Origin: Nocardia rhamnosiphila NBRC 108938
Lineage (GTDB): Bacteria > Actinomycetota > Actinomycetes > Mycobacteriales > Mycobacteriaceae
DNA length: 64,000 nt
Assembly (NCBI RefSeq): GCF_000720425.1
Contig: NZ_JOAJ01000007.1
Location: 310,001 to 374,000 of the forward strand
Direction: 5' to 3'
In this document: piece by piece, positions 8,527 through 19,611 of the stretch
Numbering within the stretch: position 1 is the stretch's first letter
How the letters are laid out: every line of letters starts with the position of its first letter
Position numbers and translations under genes: made by a program
The notes under the pieces: generated by a model
What the model saw: only the letters and a program-made list of their open reading frames with translations
The model's database searches: none
What the model was told of the DNA's origin: nothing

Positions 8527-9789
8527 TCAGCGCGGAGAAACGGAGTCCTCGAGCATCCGCGGTTTACACGCCTGCCAAGCGCCGGTCAGCAGCACCAGCA
8601 CCGAGACACAGAGCAGCGCGAACGGGGCCGCCCAGCCGCCGGTGACCGTGTGCAGCATGCCGAACACCAGCGGTCCCACACAGGCCAGCGCGTAACCGAC
8701 GCCCTGTGTGAAGCCGGACAGGGCGGCCGAACCGGCCGGGGTCCGAGTGCGCAGGTTGATGAGGGTGAGCGTCATCGGGAAGGTACTCGGGCCGAGACCG
8801 AGGATCGCCACCCACAGGATGGGCGCGCTCATGGGTGCGAAGAGCAGCCCGGCGAAGGCCACGAAGAAACACGCGGCACACCCCACGACCACCGGGTACG
8901 GGTTGGTGAGCCGGGCGGCCACCGTGGGTGCGGTGAGGGCGGCGACCAGTCCGACGAGGGCGAACAGGGCGACCATCGAGCCGCCGAAGGCCGCGTCGGC
9001 ACCGGCGTCGGCGAGGATCGTCGGCAGCCAGGTGAACACCGAGTAGGTGGTCAGCGAGGTCATCCCGAAGGTGGCCGCCATCCCCCACGCCAGCGGCGAG
9101 CGCCACACCTGCGGAGCCGGGGCGCTCCCGGGATCCGGCAGACCTGTCGTATCCGCCGCCGCGCGGGCGCGGCGGGTGCGCAGTACCCCGATCCAGGGGA
9201 CGGCCGCCGCGAAGCCGAGCAGAGCCCACACCCCCAGGGAGACGCGCCAGCCGTGCGCTTCCGCCAGCGGCACCGCGACCAGCGCCGGCAGTACGGTGCC
9301 GATCTGCACCATGGTGATGTAGAGCGCGCTCACCGTGGCGAGCCGGTCCGGGAAATAGCGTTTGACCAGCGGGGGGACCACGATATTGCCGATCCCCATA
9401 CCGCCGAGCGCGAGGGCGGAGAACAGCAGCAGTTCGACTGTCCCGGAGACGAGGACCCGCACGAGCATGCCGGTCCCGGCGGCCGCCATCGCGAGCAGGA
9501 CGGTCCGTTCCAGACCGAGTCTGCGGGCCAGGATCGGCGCCAGCAGCCCGGTCACCGAGAACATGAGGGTCGGGATCATCCCGAAGACACCGACGATGGC
9601 GGTGGAGTAGCCGATATCGCGCCCGATGTCCTCGGCGAGCGGTGTGAACGCGGTGACGGCCACCCGGAGCACGAGCGCGGACATCACAATGGCCGCGAGT
9701 ACCAGTAAACGGCCTTCGATCAGTTTGCGTTTCCGCTGCTCGAGAGGTGGATCGGCCGCTTGGGAGGTCTCGGGCAGCGCAGCAGTCAC
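8527..9789 (-). CDS. CynX/NimT-family MFS permease
   Basis: A 420-residue major facilitator transporter of the cyanate/2-nitroimidazole (CynX/NimT) group. There are twelve hydrophobic segments, a GRDIGYSTAIVGVFGMIPTL-type first half and the characteristic GLGPSTFPMTLTLINLRTRT in the second half. No cyanase gene is nearby, so the substrate (a small anion or drug-like compound) is open. It is transcribed away from the adjacent GntR/FCD regulator across a 65-bp gap containing a perfect palindrome, which suggests direct control by that regulator. Confidence 0.85.
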   Translation of the reverse strand: MTAALPETSQAADPPLEQRKRKLIEGRLLVLAAIVMSALVLRVAVTAFTPLAEDIGRDIGYSTAIVGVFGMIPTLMFSVTGLLAPILARRLGLERTVLLAMAAAGTGMLVRVLVSGTVELLLFSALALGGMGIGNIVVPPLVKRYFPDRLATVSALYITMVQIGTVLPALVAVPLAEAHGWRVSLGVWALLGFAAAVPWIGVLRTRRARAAADTTGLPDPGSAPAPQVWRSPLAWGMAATFGMTSLTTYSVFTWLPTILADAGADAAFGGSMVALFALVGLVAALTAPTVAARLTNPYPVVVGCAACFFVAFAGLLFAPMSAPILWVAILGLGPSTFPMTLTLINLRTRTPAGSAALSGFTQGVGYALACVGPLVFGMLHTVTGGWAAPFALLCVSVLVLLTGAWQACKPRMLEDSVSPR

Positions 9790-9796
9790 CGGGAAA

Positions 9797-9815
9797 TCAT
9801 AGGATGACCCTATGA
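9797..9815. promoter_or_regulatory. palindromic operator between the MFS and GntR genes
   Basis: TCATAGG and CCTATGA form a perfect 7-bp inverted repeat with a 5-base spacer in the 65-bp divergent intergenic region. A second, shorter AT palindrome (around AATATT) lies 10-20 bp further on. Position and symmetry suit an operator for the dimeric GntR protein at 9855, acting on both promoters. Confidence 0.55.
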
Positions 9816-9854
9816 CCGGGGCAATAATATTGTGATGGGCGGTACTCTGTTGCC

Positions 9855-10523
9855 GTGCAAAGCGTGCGCCGCACCAGTCTCATCGCCCAGGTCACCGAGC
9901 AACTCAAAGAGGATATCCGCTCGGGACGCTGGCCGATCGGGACGCGGATCCCCACCGAGCCCGAATTGGCCGAACTCACCGGCACCGGCCGCAACACCCT
10001 ACGCGAGGCCGTCCAGGCGCTGGTCCATGCCGGCATGCTGGAACGGCGGCAGGGTTCCGGTACCTACGTCATAGCCACCTCCGAGGTGGGCGGGACACTG
10101 ACCAAATACTTCGCCGAAGCCGCCGAACGCGATGTCCTGGAATTACGCCACGGACTCGAGGCCACCGCCGCCGCGCTGGCCGCCCACCGGCGCGACGACA
10201 CCGATATCGCCACCCTCCGCCGGCTACTCGACGACCGCAACCGGCTGTGGCGGGTGGACCGGGCCGCGGCCATCGAGGCCGATGTCCAACTCCACCGGGC
10301 GATCGTGCTCGCCAGCGGCAACGCCGTCTACATCGAGTTCTACGACTCGGTGCTCGGCTATATCGAGTCCGGGATCCGTTCGCGCACCGACCGTATCGAC
10401 AGCTGGTACGCCGCCGAACATCGCGAACTGGTGCAGGCCATCATCGACGGCGACGCCGAAAAGGCCGCCCGCACCACCCGGTGTTTCCTGGACACCCTGC
10501 TCGCCGATTACCGCGACCACTAG
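9855..10523 (+). CDS. GntR-family regulator, FadR/FCD subfamily
   Basis: A 222-residue DNA-binding repressor. The N-terminal winged helix (about 8-75) shows the GntR pattern GTRIPTEPELAELTG, NTLREAVQALVHAGMLERRQ and GSGTYV. The C-terminal all-helical FCD ligand domain has metal-binding type residues (LHRAIVLASGN, then EHRELVQAIIDGDAE). GTG 9855 is the only start that keeps the family N-terminus. It is divergent from the CynX-type permease and probably controls it in response to the transported compound or a product. Confidence 0.9.
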   Translation: MQSVRRTSLIAQVTEQLKEDIRSGRWPIGTRIPTEPELAELTGTGRNTLREAVQALVHAGMLERRQGSGTYVIATSEVGGTLTKYFAEAAERDVLELRHGLEATAAALAAHRRDDTDIATLRRLLDDRNRLWRVDRAAAIEADVQLHRAIVLASGNAVYIEFYDSVLGYIESGIRSRTDRIDSWYAAEHRELVQAIIDGDAEKAARTTRCFLDTLLADYRDH

Positions 10524-10714
10524 GCCTACCCGCGCCCGGGCTCCATCCGGTGCGCGTCCACCTGCCGCACTTCGAGCACACCGCCATCGGGTGTAGTCCT
10601 GGCCGGGTTCCCTGGAGGTTACGGACCGATCACCCGGATGTCGCTCCGCCGTGAGCGGGATTTGTGGCGATCGTCATTGCACGCCACCTGGTGGAAACAC
10701 CCGGATCCTAGCGT

Positions 10715-10723
10715 TTTCTCACG
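10715..10723. promoter_or_regulatory. TTTCTCACG motif upstream of narK copy 2
   Basis: The TTTCTCACG nonamer lies 85-93 bp upstream of the second narK, matching the motif and distance seen at the first narK. The 284-bp gap (10524-10807) holds no other recognisable element apart from a GAAAC half-site near 10694. Confidence 0.3.
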
Positions 10724-10807
10724 TCACAACACCGCACTCGACCGCCCGGCCGCCGCGGCCGGGACGCCCCGGTCCGGGGGCGTCGAGTAACGACGAGAGG
10801 GGCGCCG

Positions 10808-12298
10808 ATGACCGCGACAGCCGACACCGGCCGACGAACACCCGATACCGCAACAACTTTCGTTCACCAGCGCCGAGGTCGCTGGATCGACCGGTGGGAA
10901 CCGGACAACGAACGGTTCTGGAGATCCGGCGCCGACCGCACGGCCAAGAAGAACCTGCTGTTCTCGGTATTCGCGGAGAACCTGGGCTTCAGTATCTGGG
11001 TCCTGTGGGCCAGTGTCGTCACCGGAATGGGCGCTGCCGGTTTCACATTCCTGGACGGGCTCGGCAAAGGTGACCCGACCGCGGTCAGCAATGCCCTGCT
11101 GCTCACCTCCATCCCCACCCTGGTCGGTTCGACCCTGCGCATCCCCTACACCTTCGCCATCCCCCGGTTCGGCGGGCGGGCTTTCACGGTGTTCAGCGCC
11201 GCCATGCTGCTCGTCCCCACCCTCGGCCTGGTCTTCTTCGTCAACCAGCCCGAAACCCAGATGTGGGTATTCGTGGTCCTGGCCGCACTGTCCGGTTTCG
11301 GCGGCGGCAATTTCTCCTCGTCGATGGCGAATATCTCGTTCTTCTTCCCGGACGGGAAGAAAGGCGCCGCACTCGGGATCAATGCCGCGGGCGGCAATCT
11401 CGGTGTCGCGCAGACCCAGCTGCTGGTGCCGCTGCTGATCACCCTCGGCACTCATCTCACCGCGAAGGACGCGGCCGGATACCGCTTCGGGATCACTCTG
11501 GCGGTCCTGGTGTGGATTCCGTTCATCCTGGCCGCCGCGTTCGGCGCGCTGCGGTACATGGACAGCCTGTCCACCGCGAAATCCGACGGGCGCTCCTACA
11601 AACCCGCGCTGACCAACCACCACACCTGGGTGATGGCGTTTCTCTACATCGGCACGTTCGGTTCGTTCATCGGATTCTCGTTCGCCTTCCCGACGCTCAT
11701 CAAAGCCAACTTCCCGGATCTGGCGAGCATCGGCTGGATCACCACCCTCGGGAATCTGGCATTCCTCGGCGCCCTGGTCGGCTCCTTCTCCCGCCCGTTC
11801 GGCGGCTGGCTCTCCGACAAACTGGGCGGCGGCGCGAAGATCACCGTCGCCGTGTTCGGCGGTATGGCCGGTGCGGTCGCACTCATCATGGCCGCGCTCG
11901 AGATGAAGAGTTTCCCGCTCTACCTGCTGGCCTTCCTGATGCTCTTCGTGCTCACCGGTATCGGTAACGGCTCGACCTACCGGATGATCCCGTCCATCTT
12001 CAGCGCCCAGGCGAAGAAGTACGCCTCCGAGCACGGCCTCGAGCCGGCGGAAGGGGCGGCCTCGGCGAAGCGGCAGGCGGGCGCGGCCATCGGGGTCATC
12101 GGAGCGGTCGGCGCCTTCGGCGGTTTCGTACTCCAGCAGGCACTACGACTGTCCAACACCAATTTCGGCACCATGGCGCCCGCGTTCTGGGCCTACGCCG
12201 CCGCGTTCCTGGTGATGGCCGGGGTCACCTGGTGGTTCTACCGCCGTGCCTCGTTCGCGGTGGGCCGGGTGCCGTCGCTGGCGTACGCCAACGTCTGA
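10808..12298 (+). CDS. NarK-type nitrate/nitrite MFS transporter (copy 2)
   Basis: A 496-residue NarK-family transporter with 12 predicted membrane segments. It has the paired signatures GFGGGNFSSSMANISFFFP and GIGNGSTYRMIPSIF, and the ATG follows GAGAGGGGCG. It stands alone on the plus strand, ends in a strong hairpin terminator, and is separated from narK copy 1 by the MFS/GntR pair. The two NarK proteins share motif positions but differ along their length, so they may divide nitrate import from nitrite handling. No nitrate reductase is encoded in this window. Confidence 0.92.
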   Translation: MTATADTGRRTPDTATTFVHQRRGRWIDRWEPDNERFWRSGADRTAKKNLLFSVFAENLGFSIWVLWASVVTGMGAAGFTFLDGLGKGDPTAVSNALLLTSIPTLVGSTLRIPYTFAIPRFGGRAFTVFSAAMLLVPTLGLVFFVNQPETQMWVFVVLAALSGFGGGNFSSSMANISFFFPDGKKGAALGINAAGGNLGVAQTQLLVPLLITLGTHLTAKDAAGYRFGITLAVLVWIPFILAAAFGALRYMDSLSTAKSDGRSYKPALTNHHTWVMAFLYIGTFGSFIGFSFAFPTLIKANFPDLASIGWITTLGNLAFLGALVGSFSRPFGGWLSDKLGGGAKITVAVFGGMAGAVALIMAALEMKSFPLYLLAFLMLFVLTGIGNGSTYRMIPSIFSAQAKKYASEHGLEPAEGAASAKRQAGAAIGVIGAVGAFGGFVLQQALRLSNTNFGTMAPAFWAYAAAFLVMAGVTWWFYRRASFAVGRVPSLAYANV

Positions 12299-12318
12299 CG
12301 GTTCCGTATCCGCGGCAG

Positions 12319-12349
12319 GGGCCCGGCCGGTCCGATACCGGCCGGGCCC
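12319..12349 (+). terminator. hairpin terminator after narK copy 2
   Basis: A perfect 12-bp stem GGGCCCGGCCGG/CCGGCCGGGCCC with a 7-base loop begins 20 bp after the narK stop. There is no T-tract, as is common in high-GC actinobacteria. Confidence 0.6.
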
Positions 12350-12383
12350 TCCCGATACCGGATCTCGGTGAAGCTCACCGGAC

Positions 12384-13238
12384 TCACAGCAGGAATCGCA
12401 CCATATCCGCCGTCCGGACCAAACCGGGCAACGCCTCCGGCGTGGAGCGCGGGTGCAGCACATGCACCGCCAGCCGGAACATCACCGCGCGCAACAGCAT
12501 CTGCGGCCATTCCGGCAGATCGGACCAGCGCTCCAGCAGCCCGTCGTCGGCTCCGCCCCACGACAGCGCGTCCACCACGACCACACCCGCCGCCCACGCC
12601 GGTGGGCGCCAGTACGGGGTCAGATCGGTGAGCGCGGGCGTCTGCGCCCCCGCGAACAGCACGGTGCCGAACAGATCACCGTGCACCAGTTGCGGCGGCG
12701 TCCGCACGGGTTTGCGCAGGGTGGCCAGCTGACCGATCAGTTCGAGGCTGTGCCGTCCGTCGGGCGAGTTCTCCATCACCGCGCCCGCCGCACGCAGCGT
12801 CCGCAACGGCACCGCCTCCCACGCCGCCCGGTCCGCGGCGACGAAGACGTCCACATCCAGCCAGGGCGTGACCGGCGGCTGCGAGAGGAAACGGGGCCGC
12901 TCGAGGGTGGCCGTGGCCTTGTGCAGTCGCAGCGAGACCGAGACCACCTCGTCGTGGCGTGGTTCCGGACAGCCCGTCATGAAGGTGTCGCACCGCCAGC
13001 CCGACACCACGTACCGGCCGTCGGTGGCCCGCACCGGGCGGGCCAGCCGCAACCCGTCCACCCGCAGACTCTCCCGGACCTTCGCCGACCAGGCCGCACG
13101 CGCATGGTCGGCGACGGGGCTGAGCACCACATCGCCGAGGCGCCAGCCGCCCTCCCAGTCACCGAGAGCGACGGGGGTCAGTTCCCGCAGACCGTACGTG
13201 GCCCGCACATGTTCGGGGGGTTCGACAGTGGTGGTCAC
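12384..13238 (-). CDS. TIGR02569-family actinobacterial protein
   Basis: A conserved actinobacterial protein resembling Rv3205c, next to moeZ as in mycobacteria. It looks like a distant aminoglycoside-phosphotransferase-type fold: LVHGDLFGTVLF resembles a Brenner motif and VVVDALSWGG a following metal-site segment. I chose GTG 13238 (284 residues), which has GGGAG upstream and begins TTTVEPPEHV; a longer frame to 13328 adds a Cys- and Trp-rich tail unlike the family. Substrate and function are unknown. Confidence 0.75.
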   Translation of the reverse strand: MTTTVEPPEHVRATYGLRELTPVALGDWEGGWRLGDVVLSPVADHARAAWSAKVRESLRVDGLRLARPVRATDGRYVVSGWRCDTFMTGCPEPRHDEVVSVSLRLHKATATLERPRFLSQPPVTPWLDVDVFVAADRAAWEAVPLRTLRAAGAVMENSPDGRHSLELIGQLATLRKPVRTPPQLVHGDLFGTVLFAGAQTPALTDLTPYWRPPAWAAGVVVVDALSWGGADDGLLERWSDLPEWPQMLLRAVMFRLAVHVLHPRSTPEALPGLVRTADMVRFLL

Positions 13239-13406
13239 GGCCGTACCGTACTCCCGCCACCGGGCCCCGGTATCGCGCCACACCGTGTCGTAGCACTGCC
13301 GCGACACACCGTTACCGGGCCCGGTCACACACCGCGCGCGCAGACCGGACCGGCCGCCCGCGCGCGGTTCACGCGCAGGTCAGCGGCCTACCGCGAGCTC
13401 GAAGGC

Positions 13407-16716
<3,310 letters not shown>

Positions 16717-16739
16717 TCCGCCACCGAGCGGAACACGAC

Positions 16740-16768
16740 GAAGCCCCTGCCGGATCGGCAGGGGCTTC
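16740..16768. terminator. bidirectional terminator
   Basis: A perfect 13-bp stem, GAAGCCCCTGCCG paired with its complement across a 3-base loop, lies between the convergent TetR and DUF3107 genes. T residues follow the stem on the plus strand. It can end transcription from both sides. Confidence 0.75.
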
Positions 16769-16788
16769 CGTTCGTCCGGGCCCGGTAC

Positions 16789-17022
16789 TCAGACCGCGGC
16801 GAAACCCACCCGGCCGCCGGTCACGGCCCCGATCTCCACGTAGGCGACCTTGCCGGCCTGGATCAGGTACTTGCGGCCCTTCTCGTCGGCCAGCGCCAGG
16901 ACCCCGCCGGTGGCGGCCAGCGCCTCGGAAACCAGAGCCTCGACCTCATCCGGGCTCTGCGCGCTGGCGATGACGAGTTCACGCGGGCTATCCGAAATAC
17001 CGATCTTGACCTCCACGGCCAA
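16789..17022 (-). CDS. DUF3107 small protein (TB9.4-like)
   Basis: A 77-residue cytoplasmic protein (MAVEVKIGISDSPRELV at the start) matching the DUF3107 family, syntenic with Rv3208A. The pattern is an N-terminal beta strand, an SPDEVEALVSEAL helix and a LADEKGRKYLI strand pair. GTG or ATG near 17022 is preceded by AGGTTGG. Its role is not known. It faces the TetR gene across a shared terminator. Confidence 0.88.
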   Translation of the reverse strand: MAVEVKIGISDSPRELVIASAQSPDEVEALVSEALAATGGVLALADEKGRKYLIQAGKVAYVEIGAVTGGRVGFAAV

Positions 17023-17119
17023 CCTCCGAACCTAGAGTCCTGTGCTGTCCCAGTAAGGCTAGTTGAGCCACCGCGGCCCGCACACACGACGGGGTGCGCT
17101 GTCAGCGAACAGTGTTTAT

Positions 17120-17158
17120 GGCGGCGCCTCCGGCGCCGCGGGTCGGGGAGGCCTGGGT
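17120..17158 (-). repeat. truncated copy (E) of the dispersed hairpin repeat
   Basis: GGCGGCGCC, a TCC loop and GGCGCCGCGGGTCG match the short-hairpin end of the copies at 28526, 28954 and 61081, preceded by TGTTTAT. The long nested hairpin is missing; only GGGGAGGCCTGGG follows. It appears to be a decayed end fragment. Confidence 0.6.
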
Positions 17159-17184
17159 CACTATCGTCCGGCCGCGTCGAAACG

Positions 17185-17886
17185 TCAGAGACCGAGTACC
17201 GCCATCCGTTCGGCGTGGGCGCTCTGCATATGTTCGAACAGGGTGGCGATCCCGTTGAGATCCCCGGTGGCCGCCAGTACCAGTTCGGTGAGCTCATCGC
17301 GCTGCGCCATCACGTACTGGGCCTGGGTGATCGCTTCGCCGAGCAACCGGCGGCCCCACAAGGTGAGCCGATCGCGTTCGGATCTACTGACCGCGACCGC
17401 CCGCCGGACCTCTTCCACGACGAATTCCGAATGGCCGGTGTCGGCGAGTACATCGCGCACCACGGCCGCCACGTCCGGGCTCAGCGCACCGGCGATCTCG
17501 CGGTAGAAATCGGCGGCGATACCGTCACCGACATGGAATTTCACCATCGACTCCAGCCAGGTGGACGGGTCGGTGGAGCGGTGGTAGTCGTCGAGCGCGC
17601 GGGTGAACGGGGCCATGGCCGCGTACACATCGGCGCCGCGCGCGGTCAGGGCCGCGTCGAGCCGTTCGAAATGCGCGAGTTCGGCCGCTGCCATCCGGGC
17701 CACCGCGACCTTGCCGCGCAGCGTGGGTGACAGTGTGGCTTCCTCGCTCAACCGGTAGAACGCGGATATCTCACCGTAGGCGAGTACCGCGAACAGGTCG
17801 GTCACGCCGGCATGATCGGCCGGAATCGGCGAAGCGGACGGATCGCTCGGTGTAACACCCAGCCCGGCCGGTGACTGTGCTCCCAT
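17185..17886 (-). CDS. ferritin-like fold protein (Rv3210c-like)
   Basis: A 233-residue helical protein with ferritin-like metal-ligand spacing: MAAAELAHFERLDAAL (ExxHxE) and later VLADTGHSEFVVEEVRRA. This resembles the diiron tRNA-hydroxylase (MiaE)-related group. ATG 17886 gives MGAQSPAG; frames further upstream are not protein-like. It sits between the DUF3107 gene and an alpha/beta hydrolase and corresponds in position to Rv3210c. Diiron chemistry is suggested by the ligands, but the substrate is unknown. Confidence 0.85.
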   Translation of the reverse strand: MGAQSPAGLGVTPSDPSASPIPADHAGVTDLFAVLAYGEISAFYRLSEEATLSPTLRGKVAVARMAAAELAHFERLDAALTARGADVYAAMAPFTRALDDYHRSTDPSTWLESMVKFHVGDGIAADFYREIAGALSPDVAAVVRDVLADTGHSEFVVEEVRRAVAVSRSERDRLTLWGRRLLGEAITQAQYVMAQRDELTELVLAATGDLNGIATLFEHMQSAHAERMAVLGL

Positions 17887-17927
17887 GGAACTCCAGCGTA
17901 GTACGCCACCGTGACGTGACGCCGCGC

Positions 17928-19067
17928 TCACACCGGTGTGGTGAGGAACTTGTCGAGATAAGTCCAGGTCGTCGCGCGAGCGGTGGCGCCGGCGAGGATG
18001 CCCAGATGCCCGCCGGGCGCGGTTTCGTAGTGCACCGCTTTCGCGCCGGTGAGCGTGCGCAGGCCGTGCTCGACCGCACGGGCCGGGGTGATGACATCGG
18101 CGGGCCCGCCGACCAGCAGTACCGGGGCGCCGATATCGGCCAGTCGAATCGGTCCACGCCCGAAATCGACCACGCCGCGGCCGATTTCGTCGCGCAACAC
18201 CAGCCGGTTCCACAGCTGCTGGTACATGCGGCCCGGATAGCCGGGCATATCGGCCATGAAGCGGTCGATGGCCTCCATCCGGGCCAGGGATTCGGTGCGG
18301 GCGAGATTGTTGGCCACGAACCAGGGTCGTTTGACCTCGCGGTCCCAGGCGGTGATGCGGTACGCGAGCCGGGTCAGGGGTGCCGGAACCCCGCCGACCG
18401 CGCGCAGTGCCGCGCCCACGGCATCGCCCGTACCGGTGAGCCGGGCGGCCGCCGCGAGCTGCGGCGTCATCGGCATCGCCCGGTAGTTCAGCGGTGCCCC
18501 GACCGCGGTGATCGACCGCACCGGCAGCTCACTGTCCGCTGCCGCGGTCAGCAGCGCCATGGTGCCGCCCAGCGACCAGCCGACCAGATCGACCTCCGGC
18601 GCGCCGCCGGCGGCGGCCCGATCGGCGGCGGTGCGGCGGATCGCCTCGGGCAGGATGTCGTACACCCAGTCGTCGAAGCCCATCCGGCGGTCGGCGTAGG
18701 TGATCTCGCCGTAGTCGATCACATACGGCGCGCGACCGGTCTCCAGCAGGAACTCCGCGAGGCTCTGGCCCGGGCGCAGATCGAAGCAGCTCGCGGGTGC
18801 GGCGAGCGGCGGCACCAGCAGTACCGCGGCCGCCGACGGTTCGGCCGTGCCGGCGAGCAGGGCAGGTTCGTAACGCCGGAGCAGCCGATGCGGTTCGTCC
18901 CACAGCACCGAGGCCGGGGTCGGGCGGCGCCCTTCCACACCGTCACCGAACGTCAGCGCCCAGGCGTTGCGCGCGGCCCGCTCGACGGTCCTGGACAGTT
19001 CGCCGTCCGGGTCCACCGCCCGGACGGCGCGATCGGCCAGGGCGATACCTCGGTCTGCGATGCTCAC
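17928..19067 (-). CDS. alpha/beta hydrolase related to PhaC/PhaB-type synthases
   Basis: A 379-residue alpha/beta-fold protein. The nucleophile elbow is GWSLGG (Ser, not the Cys of true PHA synthases). A PhaC-like region VLLVPPLAAPASCFDLRPGQ precedes it. The Asp and His are plausibly in VLLVGGPADVITP and APGGHLGILAG near the C-terminus. GTG 19067 starts MSIADRGIAL. It may be a lipase, esterase or acyltransferase acting on hydrophobic substrates. It lies 41 bp upstream of the ferritin-like gene on the same strand, so the two may be cotranscribed. Confidence 0.85.
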   Translation of the reverse strand: MSIADRGIALADRAVRAVDPDGELSRTVERAARNAWALTFGDGVEGRRPTPASVLWDEPHRLLRRYEPALLAGTAEPSAAAVLLVPPLAAPASCFDLRPGQSLAEFLLETGRAPYVIDYGEITYADRRMGFDDWVYDILPEAIRRTAADRAAAGGAPEVDLVGWSLGGTMALLTAAADSELPVRSITAVGAPLNYRAMPMTPQLAAAARLTGTGDAVGAALRAVGGVPAPLTRLAYRITAWDREVKRPWFVANNLARTESLARMEAIDRFMADMPGYPGRMYQQLWNRLVLRDEIGRGVVDFGRGPIRLADIGAPVLLVGGPADVITPARAVEHGLRTLTGAKAVHYETAPGGHLGILAGATARATTWTYLDKFLTTPV

Positions 19068-19611
19068 GGCACGAATCTCTCATAGACGTATACGGCGGTA
19101 CCAGTTATGCCCGCGGCCGACCGGCCGGGTGTGTGCCGAATCACTTCTCGCGGGCGACGGTTTCCGGGTCGGTACGCATACCTGCCACACCGGGCGAAAC
19201 GCTCTGCCGCGCAGGACGGCTCAGCGGAAGAGGCCACCGAAAAGAACAACGTCCAGCGGATTTGCGCGAGCGCCTTTCGGAGCGCGGAACAATAGCACGC
19301 TACAATCGCGACGGACAACGGAAGAATTCAGCCGATCCATGAGAACCGGCAGCGCCGAAAGTCGCGCACCCCGGGTGCGCCGTGCGGTGGCGAAGAATTC
19401 TCCGGGGTCCACGGAAAATGTGCGCGCACCAGATCCGCATCACCGATGCGCTGCGCCGATGTCCGAGCTTCGCTGCCCTCATCCGGGCGCCTGCCGACAT
19501 CCGGCGGCGGCCCGGGTGAGTATCGCAGGGCGGATCCGTGGTCGTCGCGGACCGGCCGGTCCGCCCCACGCCTCGTGCGCGTGTAGCGCGATAACGAGGG
19601 AAGGCACGATC
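19068..19611. other. intergenic region between the hydrolase and rhlE
   Basis: About 540 bases with no convincing gene. In-frame starts for the helicase exist here (ATG 19459, GTG 19516) but without ribosome sites and with non-conserved translation. The 19250-19400 part is relatively A-rich for this genome and probably holds the divergent promoters. A GAGGGAAGG ribosome site ends the region. Confidence 0.4.

Noticed and set aside
12384..13328. Longer start (13328) of the TIGR02569 protein
   Set aside because: The extra 30 residues are not protein-family-like, and GTG 13238 has a ribosome site and the expected N-terminus.
17928..19067. True PHA synthase (PhaC)
   Set aside because: The nucleophile elbow is GWSLGG with Ser, whereas PHA synthases use Cys, and no other PHA genes are present.
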